A stretch of DNA of 64,000 nucleotides from Paracoccaceae bacterium (GCA_019429405.1 JAHYIZ010000001.1:317353-381352); one strand, 5' to 3'; shown: positions 1 through 9,683, numbered from the stretch's first letter. Translations and numbers: made by a program. The notes: generated by a model from the sequence alone, not told the origin.

Positions 1-2
1 TC

Positions 3-503
3 GGCCGCGGCAAGACAATTCTGTTCGAAGCGGCGCCCGCCGCTGGCGGGGGCGAACGGCAGCCCTCGATCATCCGTTACCCCGAGCTTATCCATGCGCT
101 GCGAAACCTTGTGCAGAACGCGGTCGATTTTGCGCTCGAGACGGTTTGGGTTGAGGCGGATTGGACAGATGACACGGTCACAGTCAGGGTGGTCGATGAT
201 GGCCCCGGCTACCCGGCGGGCGTGCTAGGGCGCATCGGTGACCCGTTTCTGAGCTCGCGCAAGGGCGACGCAGACCGGGGCAAGCGCCCCGAATATGAAG
301 GCATGGGGCTGGGCCTGTTTATCGCTAAGACCTTGCTGGAGCGCACGGGCGCGACGCTTTCGTTTGCCAATGGCACCGCGCCGTTCCTGCGCGGCGCCGA
401 ATACCCTGGGCGGTCGGGCGCAGTGGTCGAGGTGGTCTGGCCCGCCGCGCGGATCGTGGCGCCCGAGGGCGCGTTGGGGGAAAACCAGCCGATCACCCGC
501 TAG
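3..503 (+). CDS. regB: RegB/PrrB-type redox sensor histidine kinase, C-terminal part
   Basis: The 5' end lies outside the window and the reading frame is open from base 3. What remains is the ATP-binding HATPase_c domain: an N-box (LRNLVQNAVDFA, about residues 33-44 of the fragment), a G1 box (DDGPGYP) and a G2 box (GMGLGLFIA). The tail GALGENQPI and the wording of the N-box resemble RegB/PrrB, the membrane kinase that with RegA controls photosynthesis, respiration and carbon/nitrogen fixation genes in response to redox state. Position next to the tsaE-addBA block also fits Rhodobacteraceae. The sensor half, with the quinone-binding region and redox cysteine, is not visible, so the RegB assignment rests on the catalytic domain only; another kinase of the same family is possible. 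Confidence 0.72.
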   Translation, partial: GRGKTILFEAAPAAGGGERQPSIIRYPELIHALRNLVQNAVDFALETVWVEADWTDDTVTVRVVDDGPGYPAGVLGRIGDPFLSSRKGDADRGKRPEYEGMGLGLFIAKTLLERTGATLSFANGTAPFLRGAEYPGRSGAVVEVVWPAARIVAPEGALGENQPITR

Positions 504-602
504 GGGCGCGAGGCCCGGCTATGGTTCGGGCCGAGTTTAATGCCGCGTTAACCAATTCCGCCGATGCTGCGGGTGAAAACCAAGCAGGGGGCGGCCGGGA
601 CC

Positions 603-2222
603 ATGTCGGAAAGCTGGATGCTGGCACTGATCATTGCGGTAACCTCGGTGGGGTCTGCCTGGGTCGCGCTCATGCTGATATCGCTGCGTTATGACCGCAG
701 GCAAGCGCCGGGTCTGGCCGCCCATGCGCGCCCGGAGCTGGAACAGGCAATCTTTCTGTTTGACAACGAATTGCTGGTGGATGCGACACAGTCGGCGCGT
801 GCTCTGCTGGAGGCTACGCCGACGGGCGACAGCGATTGGGCGCGGTTGTCGGCCTATCTTGCCCCCCGGTTCGAGGGCTTCGCCACCGCCCTCGCCGGGC
901 TTGCCGAAGCAGGCCGGGTTGAGCTTGCCGCGCACCCGCGTGGCACAGGCGAGGTGCCGCTGCGGCTGATCGCCGAAGACGTGGCCGGGCTGGCCCGGCT
1001 GACGCTGATCGACCCCGAGGCCGAGGGGCGCGGCGTACTGGTCGACGGGCTGAGCCAACGTGCGCTGGAAGACGAAGTGGAGAAATTGCGCGCGGTCGCC
1101 GACACCGCGCCGGTGCTCGCATGGCGCGAAGACGCGGCCATGGCAGTGATCTGGGCGAACCGCCCCTACATGCTGCGTGCCGACGCGCTCGAACCCGAAG
1201 ATGGTGCGCTGGTCTGGCCATTGCCGCGGCTGTTTGAGACCTCGACGAGCGCGGGCGGGCCGCGGCGGCTCTGCCTTGGCGCCAGCGGCGAGAAGCCGGG
1301 CTGGTTTGACGTGCACCGGTATGCCGGAGGTGACGATGCGCTTTGCTTCGCGGTGCCAGCCGATTCTGCAGTGCGGGCCGAACGCGCGCTGCGCGACTTT
1401 GTGCAGACCCTGACAAAGACATTCGCCGACCTTCCGATCGGGCTCGCGATCTTTGACCGGCAAAGGCAGCTTCAACTGTTCAATCCCGCATTGATCGACC
1501 TGACCCAGCTTGGCGCCGAATTCCTTTCGGGGCGGCCCACGCTGTATGCCCTGCTCGATCGCCTGCGTGAGGCACGGATGATGCCCGAGCCCAAGGATTA
1601 CCGCAGCTGGCGCCAGCAAATGACCGCGCTGGAACAGGCAGCCGCCGCCGGGCACCATGTGGAAACCTGGTCGCTGCCCAGCGGGCAGACCTACCGTGTG
1701 ACCGGGCGCCCGCACCCCGATGGCGCGGTGGCGTTTCTGTTTGAGGACATCAGCTCAGAGGTCTCGCTGACGCGCCGCTTCCGCGCTGATCTGGAGCTTG
1801 GGCAATCGGTGCTGGATGCGATGCAAGAGGCCGTGGCGGTGTTTCTGCCGTCGGGCGATCTGGCAACGTCGAACGCGGCCTATGCGCGGCTCTGGGGGGT
1901 CGACCCGGCGGCGACGCTGGGCCGGGTGACGCTGCTCGATTCGGTTCGGGTCTGGCAAGCGCGGGCCAGTGCCAGCGCGATCTGGGCCGAGGTGCGCGAA
2001 TTTGGCGGCCGGATCGACGCACGCGCCGAATGGAGCGAAGATGTGCGGCTGGAAGACGGGCAGCGGCTGATCTGCCGTTTCGCACCCTTGCCCGCCGGGG
2101 CGATGCTGGCGGGGTTCACGCCCATCGCAACCGCAGCCGCCGTCGGCACGAGTCGCGCGCCGGGGGCGAAGCCGGGCCCGCGGCGGCGTGCCGAGGCGCC
2201 GATACTGCAAGGCCACGCCTGA
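603..2222 (+). CDS. membrane-anchored PAS-domain protein without kinase domain
   Basis: A 539-residue protein. The start at 603 (MSESWMLALI) puts one transmembrane helix at about residues 5-25, followed by a basic stop (RYDRR). A longer reading from 564 would put a basic tail before the helix. The cytoplasmic part holds PAS-like regions, clearest at about residues 275-385 (DLPIGLAIFDRQRQLQLFN, then a region ending FLFEDIS) and 405-500 (VLDAMQEAVAVFLPSGDL). The protein stops where a histidine kinase would have its dimerisation and ATPase domains; I see no H-box or N-box. It lies just downstream of the regB-type gene on the same strand. Its role is unknown; it may be a degenerate sensor. Confidence 0.8.
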   Translation: MSESWMLALIIAVTSVGSAWVALMLISLRYDRRQAPGLAAHARPELEQAIFLFDNELLVDATQSARALLEATPTGDSDWARLSAYLAPRFEGFATALAGLAEAGRVELAAHPRGTGEVPLRLIAEDVAGLARLTLIDPEAEGRGVLVDGLSQRALEDEVEKLRAVADTAPVLAWREDAAMAVIWANRPYMLRADALEPEDGALVWPLPRLFETSTSAGGPRRLCLGASGEKPGWFDVHRYAGGDDALCFAVPADSAVRAERALRDFVQTLTKTFADLPIGLAIFDRQRQLQLFNPALIDLTQLGAEFLSGRPTLYALLDRLREARMMPEPKDYRSWRQQMTALEQAAAAGHHVETWSLPSGQTYRVTGRPHPDGAVAFLFEDISSEVSLTRRFRADLELGQSVLDAMQEAVAVFLPSGDLATSNAAYARLWGVDPAATLGRVTLLDSVRVWQARASASAIWAEVREFGGRIDARAEWSEDVRLEDGQRLICRFAPLPAGAMLAGFTPIATAAAVGTSRAPGAKPGPRRRAEAPILQGHA

Positions 2223-2227
2223 CGGTC

Positions 2228-2256
2228 AACCCGCGCCCCGGCGCGCTGCGGGTTTT
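2228..2256 (+). terminator. probable intrinsic terminator after the PAS gene
   Basis: Arms AACCCGC (2228-2234) and GCGGGTT (2248-2254) pair perfectly around a GC-rich loop, and the right arm runs into a short T tract. It lies six bases after the stop codon of the PAS-domain gene, as expected for a rho-independent terminator. Confidence 0.5.
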
Positions 2257-2317
2257 CAAGTGCCCGCAGCTGCGCCATGATTGCCGCACACGCCAAGGCG
2301 CGCAGAAAGCGGGCAAC

Positions 2318-2797
2318 ATGACAGCCACAATCACGCCGAGTTTGGCACCGGACACGGGGTCTGATGCGGCCATCGCTGCGGCCGTGGCGGCGCACCTCGC
2401 CCGCTATCGCGCGCGGGTGGTGCAGTTAATCTGCGGGCCGGGGGCGGAATGGGCGGCAAACCTGCACGAGGCTCTGCGCCATCTGAACCCCGAACGGGTC
2501 GTGCTGGTGCTGGGCGGTGCGCTCGATCTGCCTGCCGGGCTCGCACCCCTGCGGACCATTTGCACCCAGCTGACCACGCCGCAGCATCGTTTCACCGCCT
2601 CAGACCTTGCCGCCGCGCTTGACCGTCTGCCACACCTCGAAGATGCGGTGCTGTTTGTGCTTTTGCCCGAGCACACAGCACCGCTCAGTGAAGCACTTGC
2701 CGAAATATTGCCTGCGGGGCCCGGTTTTGCGCCGTGGCTTGCGCGGTTCGCGGCTGCGCAGCGCGATGCCGCTTGCGGCGGCGGGGTGGCTGGCTAA
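2318..2797 (+). CDS. hypothetical protein upstream of tsaE
   Basis: A 159-residue open frame from ATG 2318, preceded by AGAAAG, filling the gap between the PAS gene and tsaE and ending 9 bases before tsaE. The protein is Ala/Leu-rich with repeated predicted helices and one strand-like stretch (ERVVLVLGGAL, about residues 63-73). I recognise no motif. An alternating strand/helix pattern could suggest a small alpha/beta fold, but that is a guess. High GC makes spurious long frames common here. The fit between neighbours and the absence of a competing frame on either strand favour a real gene. Confidence 0.5.
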   Translation: MTATITPSLAPDTGSDAAIAAAVAAHLARYRARVVQLICGPGAEWAANLHEALRHLNPERVVLVLGGALDLPAGLAPLRTICTQLTTPQHRFTASDLAAALDRLPHLEDAVLFVLLPEHTAPLSEALAEILPAGPGFAPWLARFAAAQRDAACGGGVAG

Positions 2798-2806
2798 GCT
2801 GCGGCC

Positions 2807-3310
2807 ATGACGCTGCTTCCCGCCCTTGTGCTGCCGCTGCCCGATGCGGAGGCGACCGCCCGCCTTGGCCAGACGCTGGCGCCAATGTTACAGCCCGGCG
2901 ATGTGCTGTTGCTGGAAGGGCCGATCGGCGCGGGCAAGACGCATTTTGCCCGCGCGTTGATACAGACCCGGCAAGACGCCGCCGGGGTGCCACGCGAAGA
3001 CGTGCCCTCGCCCAGCTTTACGCTGGTGCAGACTTATGTGGCGGGCGAAACAGACATCTGGCATGCCGACCTTTTCCGCCTCAGCCTGCCGCATGAAGCC
3101 GACGAGCTGGGCCTGACCGATGCCTTTGACACCGCGATCTGCCTTGTCGAATGGCCCGAGAGACTCGGCCCCGACGCGCCCGCCAGTGCGCTGCACCTGC
3201 GCTTTGCCTACGCGGGCGAAGGGCGCAGCGCGACGCTTGCGGCGCAGGGCACGCGCTGGGCGCCGGTGCTTGATGCGCTGGGCCAAGCCTTCGCACGCGG
3301 GGCCGGGTAA
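2807..3310 (+). CDS. tsaE: tRNA threonylcarbamoyladenosine biosynthesis ATPase TsaE
   Basis: TsaE is the ATPase that works with TsaB/TsaD to make the t6A37 modification of ANN-decoding tRNAs. The 167-residue length is normal for the family. The P-loop GPIGAGKT is at residues 38-45, followed by the family signatures SPSFTLVQTY and the HADLFRL segment (about 70-95), and the acidic VEWPE motif near 125-130. The stop codon overlaps the start of addB by one base (TAATG), so the two are probably co-translated. In relatives I remember a phosphotransferase/nucleotidyltransferase pair between tsaE and addB; it is absent here. Confidence 0.93.
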   Translation: MTLLPALVLPLPDAEATARLGQTLAPMLQPGDVLLLEGPIGAGKTHFARALIQTRQDAAGVPREDVPSPSFTLVQTYVAGETDIWHADLFRLSLPHEADELGLTDAFDTAICLVEWPERLGPDAPASALHLRFAYAGEGRSATLAAQGTRWAPVLDALGQAFARGAG

Positions 3311-6243
3311 TGCGGGCGCAGAACATCTTTGCGCTTCCGCCGGGGGTGGATTTTCCAGAGGCTTTCGTGGCGGGGCTTGCCGCGCGCATGGCCACCGAGC
3401 CGCGCGAGGCGATGGCGCGGGTGCGGGTGTTCCTGCCTTCGGCGCGGATGCTGCGCCAGGTGCGGCAGGCCTTTGACGGGATCGGCGCAGGATTCTTGCC
3501 ACAACTGCGGCTGGTCGCCGATCTTAGCGCGGATCCGGTGCCGGGGCTGCCCGCCGCCGTGCCGCCGTTGCGCCGGCGGCTGGAACTGGCACAGCTCGTG
3601 GCGCGGATGACCGAGCGCGAACCTGATTTTGCCGCCGGGACCGGGGTCTATTCGCTGGCCGATTCGCTCGCCGATCTGCTGGCCGAGATGCAAATGGAGG
3701 GCGTCGCGCCCGAGGCGCTGGAGCGCGTCGATGTGGCCGACCACGCCGCGCACTGGCAGCGCAGCCTGCGCTTTCTGCGCATCGTGGCGCGCTATTTTGA
3801 TGCGGCCACGCCGCCCGACCCCGAGGCGCGGCTGCGCCGGGTGGTGGAGGCGCTTGCCGCGCGCTGGGATGCCAGACCGGCGCCCTATCCGGTGATCGTG
3901 GCCGGATCAACCGGGTCGCGCGGCGCAACGGCGCTATTGATGCAGGCAGTCGCGCGGCTGCCAAATGGCGCCGTCGTGCTACCCGGATTTGACTTTGAGA
4001 TGCCGCAATCTGGCTGGGATAGTCTCGATTCCGGCCCGGTCCCGGCTGAGGACCACCCGCAGTATCGCTTTGCCGCCTTTGCCCGCGCACTTGGGGCCTC
4101 GCCAATGGCGGTGCAACGTTGGCATGAGGTCGCACCGCCCAGCGCCGCGCGCAACGCGCTGGTGTCGCTGGCGCTGCGGCCCGCGCCGGTGACTGACAGC
4201 TGGATGCGCGACGGTGCGCGGCTTGGCAATTTGCAGGCGGCGACGCAAGGCATCACCCTGGTCGAAGCCGCCGACCCCCGCGCCGAGGCGACCGCGATTG
4301 CGCTGCTATTGCGCGAGGCGGCGGAAAACGGCACCCGCGCCGCGCTGATCTGCCCCGACCGACTGTTGACGCGGCGGGTGGCGGCGGCGCTCGACCGATG
4401 GCGGATCACGGTCGATGACAGCGCGGGCGAGCCCTTGCCGCTTTCGCCACCGGGGCGGTTCTTGCGGCATGTCGCAGCGCTTGCAGGGCGCAAACTGACG
4501 CTTGAGGCGATGTTCGTGCTGCTCAAGCATCCGCTGACCGCGACCGGGGCGGGCGGGCGTGGCGACCATTTGCGGTTCACCCGCGATCTGGAACTGCATC
4601 TGCGCCGAAAAGGCCCCGCCTTTCCTGATGAAAAGGCGCTGACCGACTGGGCTGGGGGCTATCAGGAGCCGGATCGGAGCGCCTGGGCGGCGTGGCTTTC
4701 GGGCGCGTTTTCCGGGCTTGAGGCGGCACAGGAATTGCCACTTTTGGCTATAATAGAGACCCATATTGCCCGCGCCGAGGCGCTGGCGGCCGGCCCCGGC
4801 GGGTCGGTGGGCGCAAGCGCGCTTTGGCAGCATGAGGCCGGGCGCGAGGCGGCACGAAGGCTGGCCGAGGCCCGGCGCGAGTCGGCGCATGCGGGCCAGT
4901 TCACCCCGGCGCAGTATTCCGACTTTTTCGCGCGCCTGCTGCAAGGTGGCGCGGTGCGGCTGCCCGAACCGACGCATCCTCACATCGCCATTCTGGGCGG
5001 TCTGGAGGCACGGGTGGCGGGGGCCGATCTGGTCATTCTGGGCGGGTTGAATGAGGGCAGCTGGCCGCAATTGCCGGGCGCCGACCCGTGGCTAAGTCGC
5101 CAGATGCGGCTCGGTGCGGGCCTTTTGCTGCCGGAGCGCCAGATCGGGTTGGCCGCGCATGACTTTCAGCAGGCGATCGGCGCACCCCGCGTGGTGCTGA
5201 CCCGCGCGGCGCGCAGCGCTGACGCCGAGACAGTGGCCTCGCGCTGGCTGAACCGGCTGACAAACCTTCTGGCAGGCCTGCCCGATCAGGGAGGCAAACA
5301 GGCGCTATGCGAAATGCGGGCGCGCGGGCAGGTCTGGCTGCGCATGGCAAACCTGCTCGATACGCCGCGCGCGCTCGTTTTGCCCGCAGCCCGACCCGCG
5401 CCGCGACCGCCCATTGCGGCGCGACCGCGCAGCTTGCCGGTAACCGCGATCAAGACCCTGATCCGCGACCCCTACGCAATTTATGCCCAGCGCATCTTGC
5501 GGCTGCGCCCGCTTGACCCGCTGCGCCCCGAGCCCGACCCACGCGCGCGCGGCGAGGTATTGCACCGTCTGGTCGAGGTCTTTGTGCGCGCCCGCCCCGC
5601 GGGCGAGACGGTGGACGAGGCGCGCGCGCGGCTTGCCGCGACCGCAGCACAGGTGCTGGCGGACGAGGTTGCCTGGCCCGCCGCGCAACGATTCTGGCTG
5701 GCGCGGATCGAACGAATCGCGGCCAGCTTTTCGCGGTCTGAGGCCGCGCGCGCCCGCGAGGGTAGCCCGGCGGTAATCGAAAAATCAGGCTCTATTCGGC
5801 TTGAAACGCTCAATTTCACGCTGACGGCCAAACCCGACCGCATCGATCTGCTGCGCGATGGGCGGGTTCGGATTTTCGATTACAAAACCGGCGAGCCGCC
5901 GAGCCCCGAGCAGATGGCCGCCTTCGACAAGCAGTTATTGCTTGAAGCGGCCATGGCCGAGAAGGGCGCATTTGACGCGATTGGGCCATGCCCGGTGGCC
6001 GGATACAGCTACATTCAGCTTGGTGGCGCAGGTGCGACCCGCGATATGGAGTATGACAAGACCCTGATACTGGAAACCTGGGAGGGGCTGCAAAAGATGC
6101 TCGCCGCCTATCTGAGCCGGGAAACCGGCTTTGCCGCGCGGCGCGCGATGCAAAAGGTGACCGACAAGGGCGATTACGACCACCTCGCCCGTTTCGGCGA
6201 ATGGGACGTGACCGACCCGCCTGTGCCGGAGGACGTGGGATGA
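3310..6243 (+). CDS. addB: double-strand break repair protein AddB
   Basis: AddB is the nuclease/helicase-like partner of AddA in the alphaproteobacterial counterpart of RecBCD, which resects DNA ends for RecA-dependent repair. The protein has 977 residues, normal for alphaproteobacterial AddB. The degenerate helicase-like region covers roughly residues 1-700 and includes the VILGGLNEGSWP segment typical of this family (about 575-587). The C-terminal PD-(D/E)XK nuclease has KPDRIDLL followed by RIFDYKTGEPPS (about residues 838-862), whose DYK is the catalytic core. It begins at the tsaE stop and ends in an ATGA overlap with addA, so tsaE-addB-addA read as one unit. Confidence 0.95.
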   Translation: MRAQNIFALPPGVDFPEAFVAGLAARMATEPREAMARVRVFLPSARMLRQVRQAFDGIGAGFLPQLRLVADLSADPVPGLPAAVPPLRRRLELAQLVARMTEREPDFAAGTGVYSLADSLADLLAEMQMEGVAPEALERVDVADHAAHWQRSLRFLRIVARYFDAATPPDPEARLRRVVEALAARWDARPAPYPVIVAGSTGSRGATALLMQAVARLPNGAVVLPGFDFEMPQSGWDSLDSGPVPAEDHPQYRFAAFARALGASPMAVQRWHEVAPPSAARNALVSLALRPAPVTDSWMRDGARLGNLQAATQGITLVEAADPRAEATAIALLLREAAENGTRAALICPDRLLTRRVAAALDRWRITVDDSAGEPLPLSPPGRFLRHVAALAGRKLTLEAMFVLLKHPLTATGAGGRGDHLRFTRDLELHLRRKGPAFPDEKALTDWAGGYQEPDRSAWAAWLSGAFSGLEAAQELPLLAIIETHIARAEALAAGPGGSVGASALWQHEAGREAARRLAEARRESAHAGQFTPAQYSDFFARLLQGGAVRLPEPTHPHIAILGGLEARVAGADLVILGGLNEGSWPQLPGADPWLSRQMRLGAGLLLPERQIGLAAHDFQQAIGAPRVVLTRAARSADAETVASRWLNRLTNLLAGLPDQGGKQALCEMRARGQVWLRMANLLDTPRALVLPAARPAPRPPIAARPRSLPVTAIKTLIRDPYAIYAQRILRLRPLDPLRPEPDPRARGEVLHRLVEVFVRARPAGETVDEARARLAATAAQVLADEVAWPAAQRFWLARIERIAASFSRSEAARAREGSPAVIEKSGSIRLETLNFTLTAKPDRIDLLRDGRVRIFDYKTGEPPSPEQMAAFDKQLLLEAAMAEKGAFDAIGPCPVAGYSYIQLGGAGATRDMEYDKTLILETWEGLQKMLAAYLSRETGFAARRAMQKVTDKGDYDHLARFGEWDVTDPPVPEDVG

Positions 6244-9200
6244 TCCGGCGCGACGACGCCAGCGAAAAGCAGGTCCAAGCCGCCGAGCCGGGGCAATCGA
6301 CATGGCTTGGCGCGAACGCGGGGTCAGGCAAGACACGGGTGTTGACCGACCGCGTTGCACGGCTGCTTTTGGCTGAAACAGAGCCTCAAAAAGTCCTTTG
6401 CCTGACCTACACCAAGGCTGCCGCCAGCGAGATGCAGAACCGTTTGCTGGAACGTCTGGGCAACTGGGCGATGCTGCCCGATGCCGATCTGCGCAGCGCG
6501 CTTGCCAGTCTTGGCGCCGAAGGGCCGTTTGATTCACAAGCGCTGGCGCGGGCGCGGCGGCTCTTTGCCAAGGCAATCGAAACGCCGGGCGGGCTGAAGA
6601 TTCAAACCATTCATGCGTTTTGTGCGGGTCTGTTGCGGCGCTTTCCGCTTGAGGCCGGGGTGCCACATGACTTTGTCGAGATGGACGAACGCGCCGGCAT
6701 GATGATGCGCGCCGAGGTGGTGGAAGAGATGGCGGCGGGCGCCGACGTCGGCGCGGTCGATGCGCTGGCGCGGTATTTTCCCGGTGATGATCTGAAGGCG
6801 TTTCTGGGCGAATTAGGCCGAAATAGTGTCTATTTTGCGCAGCCCGTGACCCGTGCCGAAGCGCTTGCGATGTTCGGCCTGCCCGGCGGGTATGATGCCA
6901 CTACGCTGATCGGCGAGGTTTTTCTGGGCGGCGAGGCAGAGTTGATCGGCGCGCTGGTGCCGATGCTGCTGGCAAAGGGCGGCAATGACGGCAAGGCAGG
7001 CGCCAAGCTGGCGCGGCTAGATCTGACGGCGCCGGATATTGAAAGCTGCGCGGCGTTAGAGGGGGTGTTGCTTTTCGGCGCGAAGGCAGCGGCGCCATTT
7101 GGGGCCAAGATAGGGTCTTTTCCGACCAAGCCGCTGCAAACCGGGGCAGCGGCGGCGCTGATGCCGCAGCTCGATGCGTTGATGCTGCGTATCGAGGCGG
7201 CCCGGTCGCGGCGCATTGCGCTGGCGGCGGCAGAGCGGACGCTGGCGCTGCACCGGTTCGCCTCGGCGTGGCTGCCGCGCTATCACGAGAAGAAGGCGGC
7301 GCGGGGCTGGCTCGATTTTGACGACCTGATCGCCCGCGCGGCGGCGCTGCTGTCTGACCCGTCGGTGGCGCAATGGGTGCTGTTCCGGCTTGATGGCGGA
7401 ATCGACCATATTCTGGTCGACGAGGCGCAAGATACCAGCCCCGGCCAATGGCGGGTAATCGGGGCGCTGGCCGCTGAGTTTACCGCCGGGGAAGGCGCAC
7501 GGGGCGGGGCGCGCACGCTATTTGTGGTAGGTGACCCGAAACAGTCGATCTACTCGTTCCAGGGTGCCGATCTGGCAGAGTTCGAGACGATGCGAGAGTT
7601 TTTCGCCGAGCGGTTCGGCGCCGCCGGGCGGCCAATGCAATCGCTGGAGCTTGCGCATTCGTTCCGGTCTTCGCCTGCGATCCTGCGGCTGGTTGACCTG
7701 ACCTTTGATGAGCGGGTTGCCCGCGGGCTGGGCGGCCCGGCCAAGCACATCGCCTACCGCGCCGACCTGCCGGGCAGGGTCGATCTGTGGCAGGTGGTGC
7801 CCAAGCCCGATACCGAAGACCGCGGCGACTGGCGCGACCCGCTTGATCTGCGCGGGGCGCGCCATGAGGCCGTGGTTTTGGCCGGGGCGATTGCGGGCGA
7901 GATCAGGCGGCTGATCGACGCGGGCACCCAAGTGCCGGACCAACACGCGGTTGGCGGCGCGCGGCCGGTGCATGAGGGCGATTTTCTGGTGTTGGTGCAA
8001 CGCCGTTCGGCGCTGTTTGCCGAAACCATTCGTGCCTGCAAGGCGGCGGGGCTGGCGGTGGCGGGGGCCGACAGGCTCAAGCTCGGCGCCGAACTGGCGG
8101 TGCGCGACGTTACGGCCTTGCTGGCGTTTCTGGCGACGCCGGAAGATGACCTTTCGCTGGCGGCCGCGTTGAAATCGCCCCTGTTTGGGTGGACCGAAGC
8201 GCAGCTTTACGCACTGGCGCAGCCGCGGAGCGGGTATCTTTGGGAGGCATTGCGGGGCGATCCGGCGCGGGAAGCCACGTTGGCGGTGCTGCACGATCTG
8301 CGCGATGTGGCCGACTATCTGCGCCCTTATGAGGTGATCGAGCGGTTGCTGACGCGCCACGGCGGGCGCGAACGCCTGCTCGCACGCCTGGGGCCCGAGG
8401 CAGAAGATGGGATTGACGAGCTTTTGTCGCAGGCGATGGCCTTTGAACAAAGCGAGGTGCCCAGCCTGACCGGGTTTCTGGGCTGGCTGGGCGCCGATGA
8501 GACCGATGTGAAGCGGGCCCCGGGCGCGGCAGGGCGCGCGATCCGGGTGATGACGGTGCACGGGGCCAAGGGGCTCGAATCACCCATCGTGATTTTGCCA
8601 GATACCGCAAAGCGCAAGGTCGACCGCCGCAACGCCTTGCTGGAATTGCCGCAGGGTACGGCGTGGAAAACCGCCGCCGATGCCTCGCCGCCCGAAATTG
8701 CGGCCGCCCGCGAGGCCGAGCTTGAGCGCGAGCGAGAAGAGCGGCTTCGGCTGCTCTATGTCGCGATGACGCGGGCGGAGAAATGGCTGATCGTGTGTGC
8801 GGCGGGCGAGGTGGGCACGGGCGCCGATAGCTGGTATGCGCTGGTCAGCGATGCGATGGAAAAGGCAGGCGCAGAGACTGTTCAGCTCGCGCCTGACCTG
8901 GCTGGCCCGCTTGGCAGGGTGCGTCGTCTGGCGTTTGGCGACTGGCCTGCCCCGGTGGCCCCCGAGGCGGCGGCGCCGGCAGCGGATGAAAGTTTGCCTC
9001 CATGGGCCCGGTCGGTGGCGTCGGCGGCGCCCGCCGCACCGGGCGCACTTTCCCCTTCAGATCTTGGCGGCGCCAAGGCATTGCCCGGCGAGGCTGGGCT
9101 GGATGACGAGGCGGCAAAGCAGCGCGGCAGGCGTTTGCATTTGCTGCTGCAACATCTGCCAGACTGGCCCGAGGAAACCTGGCCAGAAGTGGCGGCAGGG

Positions 9201-9650
9201 CTGTTTGCTTCGGGTGAAGATTCGGCCAATCTGGCTGAAATAGAGCCTGTTCTAGCGACCGCAGCGCGGGTTTTGCAGGCGCCGGAAATGGCCGCGTATC
9301 TTGGCGCCGAGGCGCTGGCAGAGGTGGAGTTTACCGCGCCCTTGCCCGAACTTGGCGGGGCGCGTGTGCATGGCGCGATCGACCGGCTTGTGATCACAGA
9401 TGATGCGCTGCGCCTGCTAGACTTCAAATCAAACGCGGTCGTGCCGCAAAGCCCCGAGGCCGTGCCTGAGGGCATCTTGCGCCAAATGGGGGCCTATGCG
9501 GCGGCGCTGGCGCAAATCTACCCCGGCCGCGCGATTGAGGTGGCGATTTTCTGGACTGAGGCCGCCAGCCTGATGCCGTTACCTCTGGCGCTTGTCGCTG
9601 ACGCGCTTCGTAGGGCGCCGCACCTTGACGCGGCACCCGCGCAAACCTAG
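6240..9650 (+). CDS. addA: double-strand break repair helicase AddA
   Basis: AddA is the UvrD-like 3'-5' helicase plus nuclease subunit of AddAB. The start ATG 6240 overlaps the addB stop. The protein has 1136 residues. Walker A GANAGSGKT is at residues 24-32 and the SF1 motif LVDEAQDTSP at about 397-406, followed by GDPKQSIYSFQGAD. Helicase motif VMTVHGAKGLE lies near residue 770 and LLYVAMTRAEKWL near 840. The C-terminal nuclease motif is RLLDFKSNAV (about residue 1060). Near 9242 the coding sequence carries one copy of the AGAGCCTGTT repeat described separately. Confidence 0.95.
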   Translation: MIRRDDASEKQVQAAEPGQSTWLGANAGSGKTRVLTDRVARLLLAETEPQKVLCLTYTKAAASEMQNRLLERLGNWAMLPDADLRSALASLGAEGPFDSQALARARRLFAKAIETPGGLKIQTIHAFCAGLLRRFPLEAGVPHDFVEMDERAGMMMRAEVVEEMAAGADVGAVDALARYFPGDDLKAFLGELGRNSVYFAQPVTRAEALAMFGLPGGYDATTLIGEVFLGGEAELIGALVPMLLAKGGNDGKAGAKLARLDLTAPDIESCAALEGVLLFGAKAAAPFGAKIGSFPTKPLQTGAAAALMPQLDALMLRIEAARSRRIALAAAERTLALHRFASAWLPRYHEKKAARGWLDFDDLIARAAALLSDPSVAQWVLFRLDGGIDHILVDEAQDTSPGQWRVIGALAAEFTAGEGARGGARTLFVVGDPKQSIYSFQGADLAEFETMREFFAERFGAAGRPMQSLELAHSFRSSPAILRLVDLTFDERVARGLGGPAKHIAYRADLPGRVDLWQVVPKPDTEDRGDWRDPLDLRGARHEAVVLAGAIAGEIRRLIDAGTQVPDQHAVGGARPVHEGDFLVLVQRRSALFAETIRACKAAGLAVAGADRLKLGAELAVRDVTALLAFLATPEDDLSLAAALKSPLFGWTEAQLYALAQPRSGYLWEALRGDPAREATLAVLHDLRDVADYLRPYEVIERLLTRHGGRERLLARLGPEAEDGIDELLSQAMAFEQSEVPSLTGFLGWLGADETDVKRAPGAAGRAIRVMTVHGAKGLESPIVILPDTAKRKVDRRNALLELPQGTAWKTAADASPPEIAAAREAELEREREERLRLLYVAMTRAEKWLIVCAAGEVGTGADSWYALVSDAMEKAGAETVQLAPDLAGPLGRVRRLAFGDWPAPVAPEAAAPAADESLPPWARSVASAAPAAPGALSPSDLGGAKALPGEAGLDDEAAKQRGRRLHLLLQHLPDWPEETWPEVAAGLFASGEDSANLAEIEPVLATAARVLQAPEMAAYLGAEALAEVEFTAPLPELGGARVHGAIDRLVITDDALRLLDFKSNAVVPQSPEAVPEGILRQMGAYAAALAQIYPGRAIEVAIFWTEAASLMPLPLALVADALRRAPHLDAAPAQT
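9242..9251 (+). repeat. AGAGCCTGTT dispersed 10-mer, copy 1 (in addA)
   Basis: One of five exact copies of this 10-mer that I found by eye in the window, all inside unrelated coding genes and in different reading frames. Flanks here are AAT before and CTAG after. Function unknown; see findings. Confidence 0.5.
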
Positions 9651-9683
9651 GTTCAACGCAACCATCCATTCAGGAGTTATGAT

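Noticed and set aside
537..1715. 392-codon open frame on the minus strand
   Set aside because: It lies exactly opposite the PAS-domain gene, is rich in Pro/Arg/His as expected for a third-position GC shadow, and shows no recognisable domain.
7518..8561. 347-codon minus-strand frame inside addA
   Set aside because: Antisense shadow of a conserved helicase gene with low-complexity basic composition.
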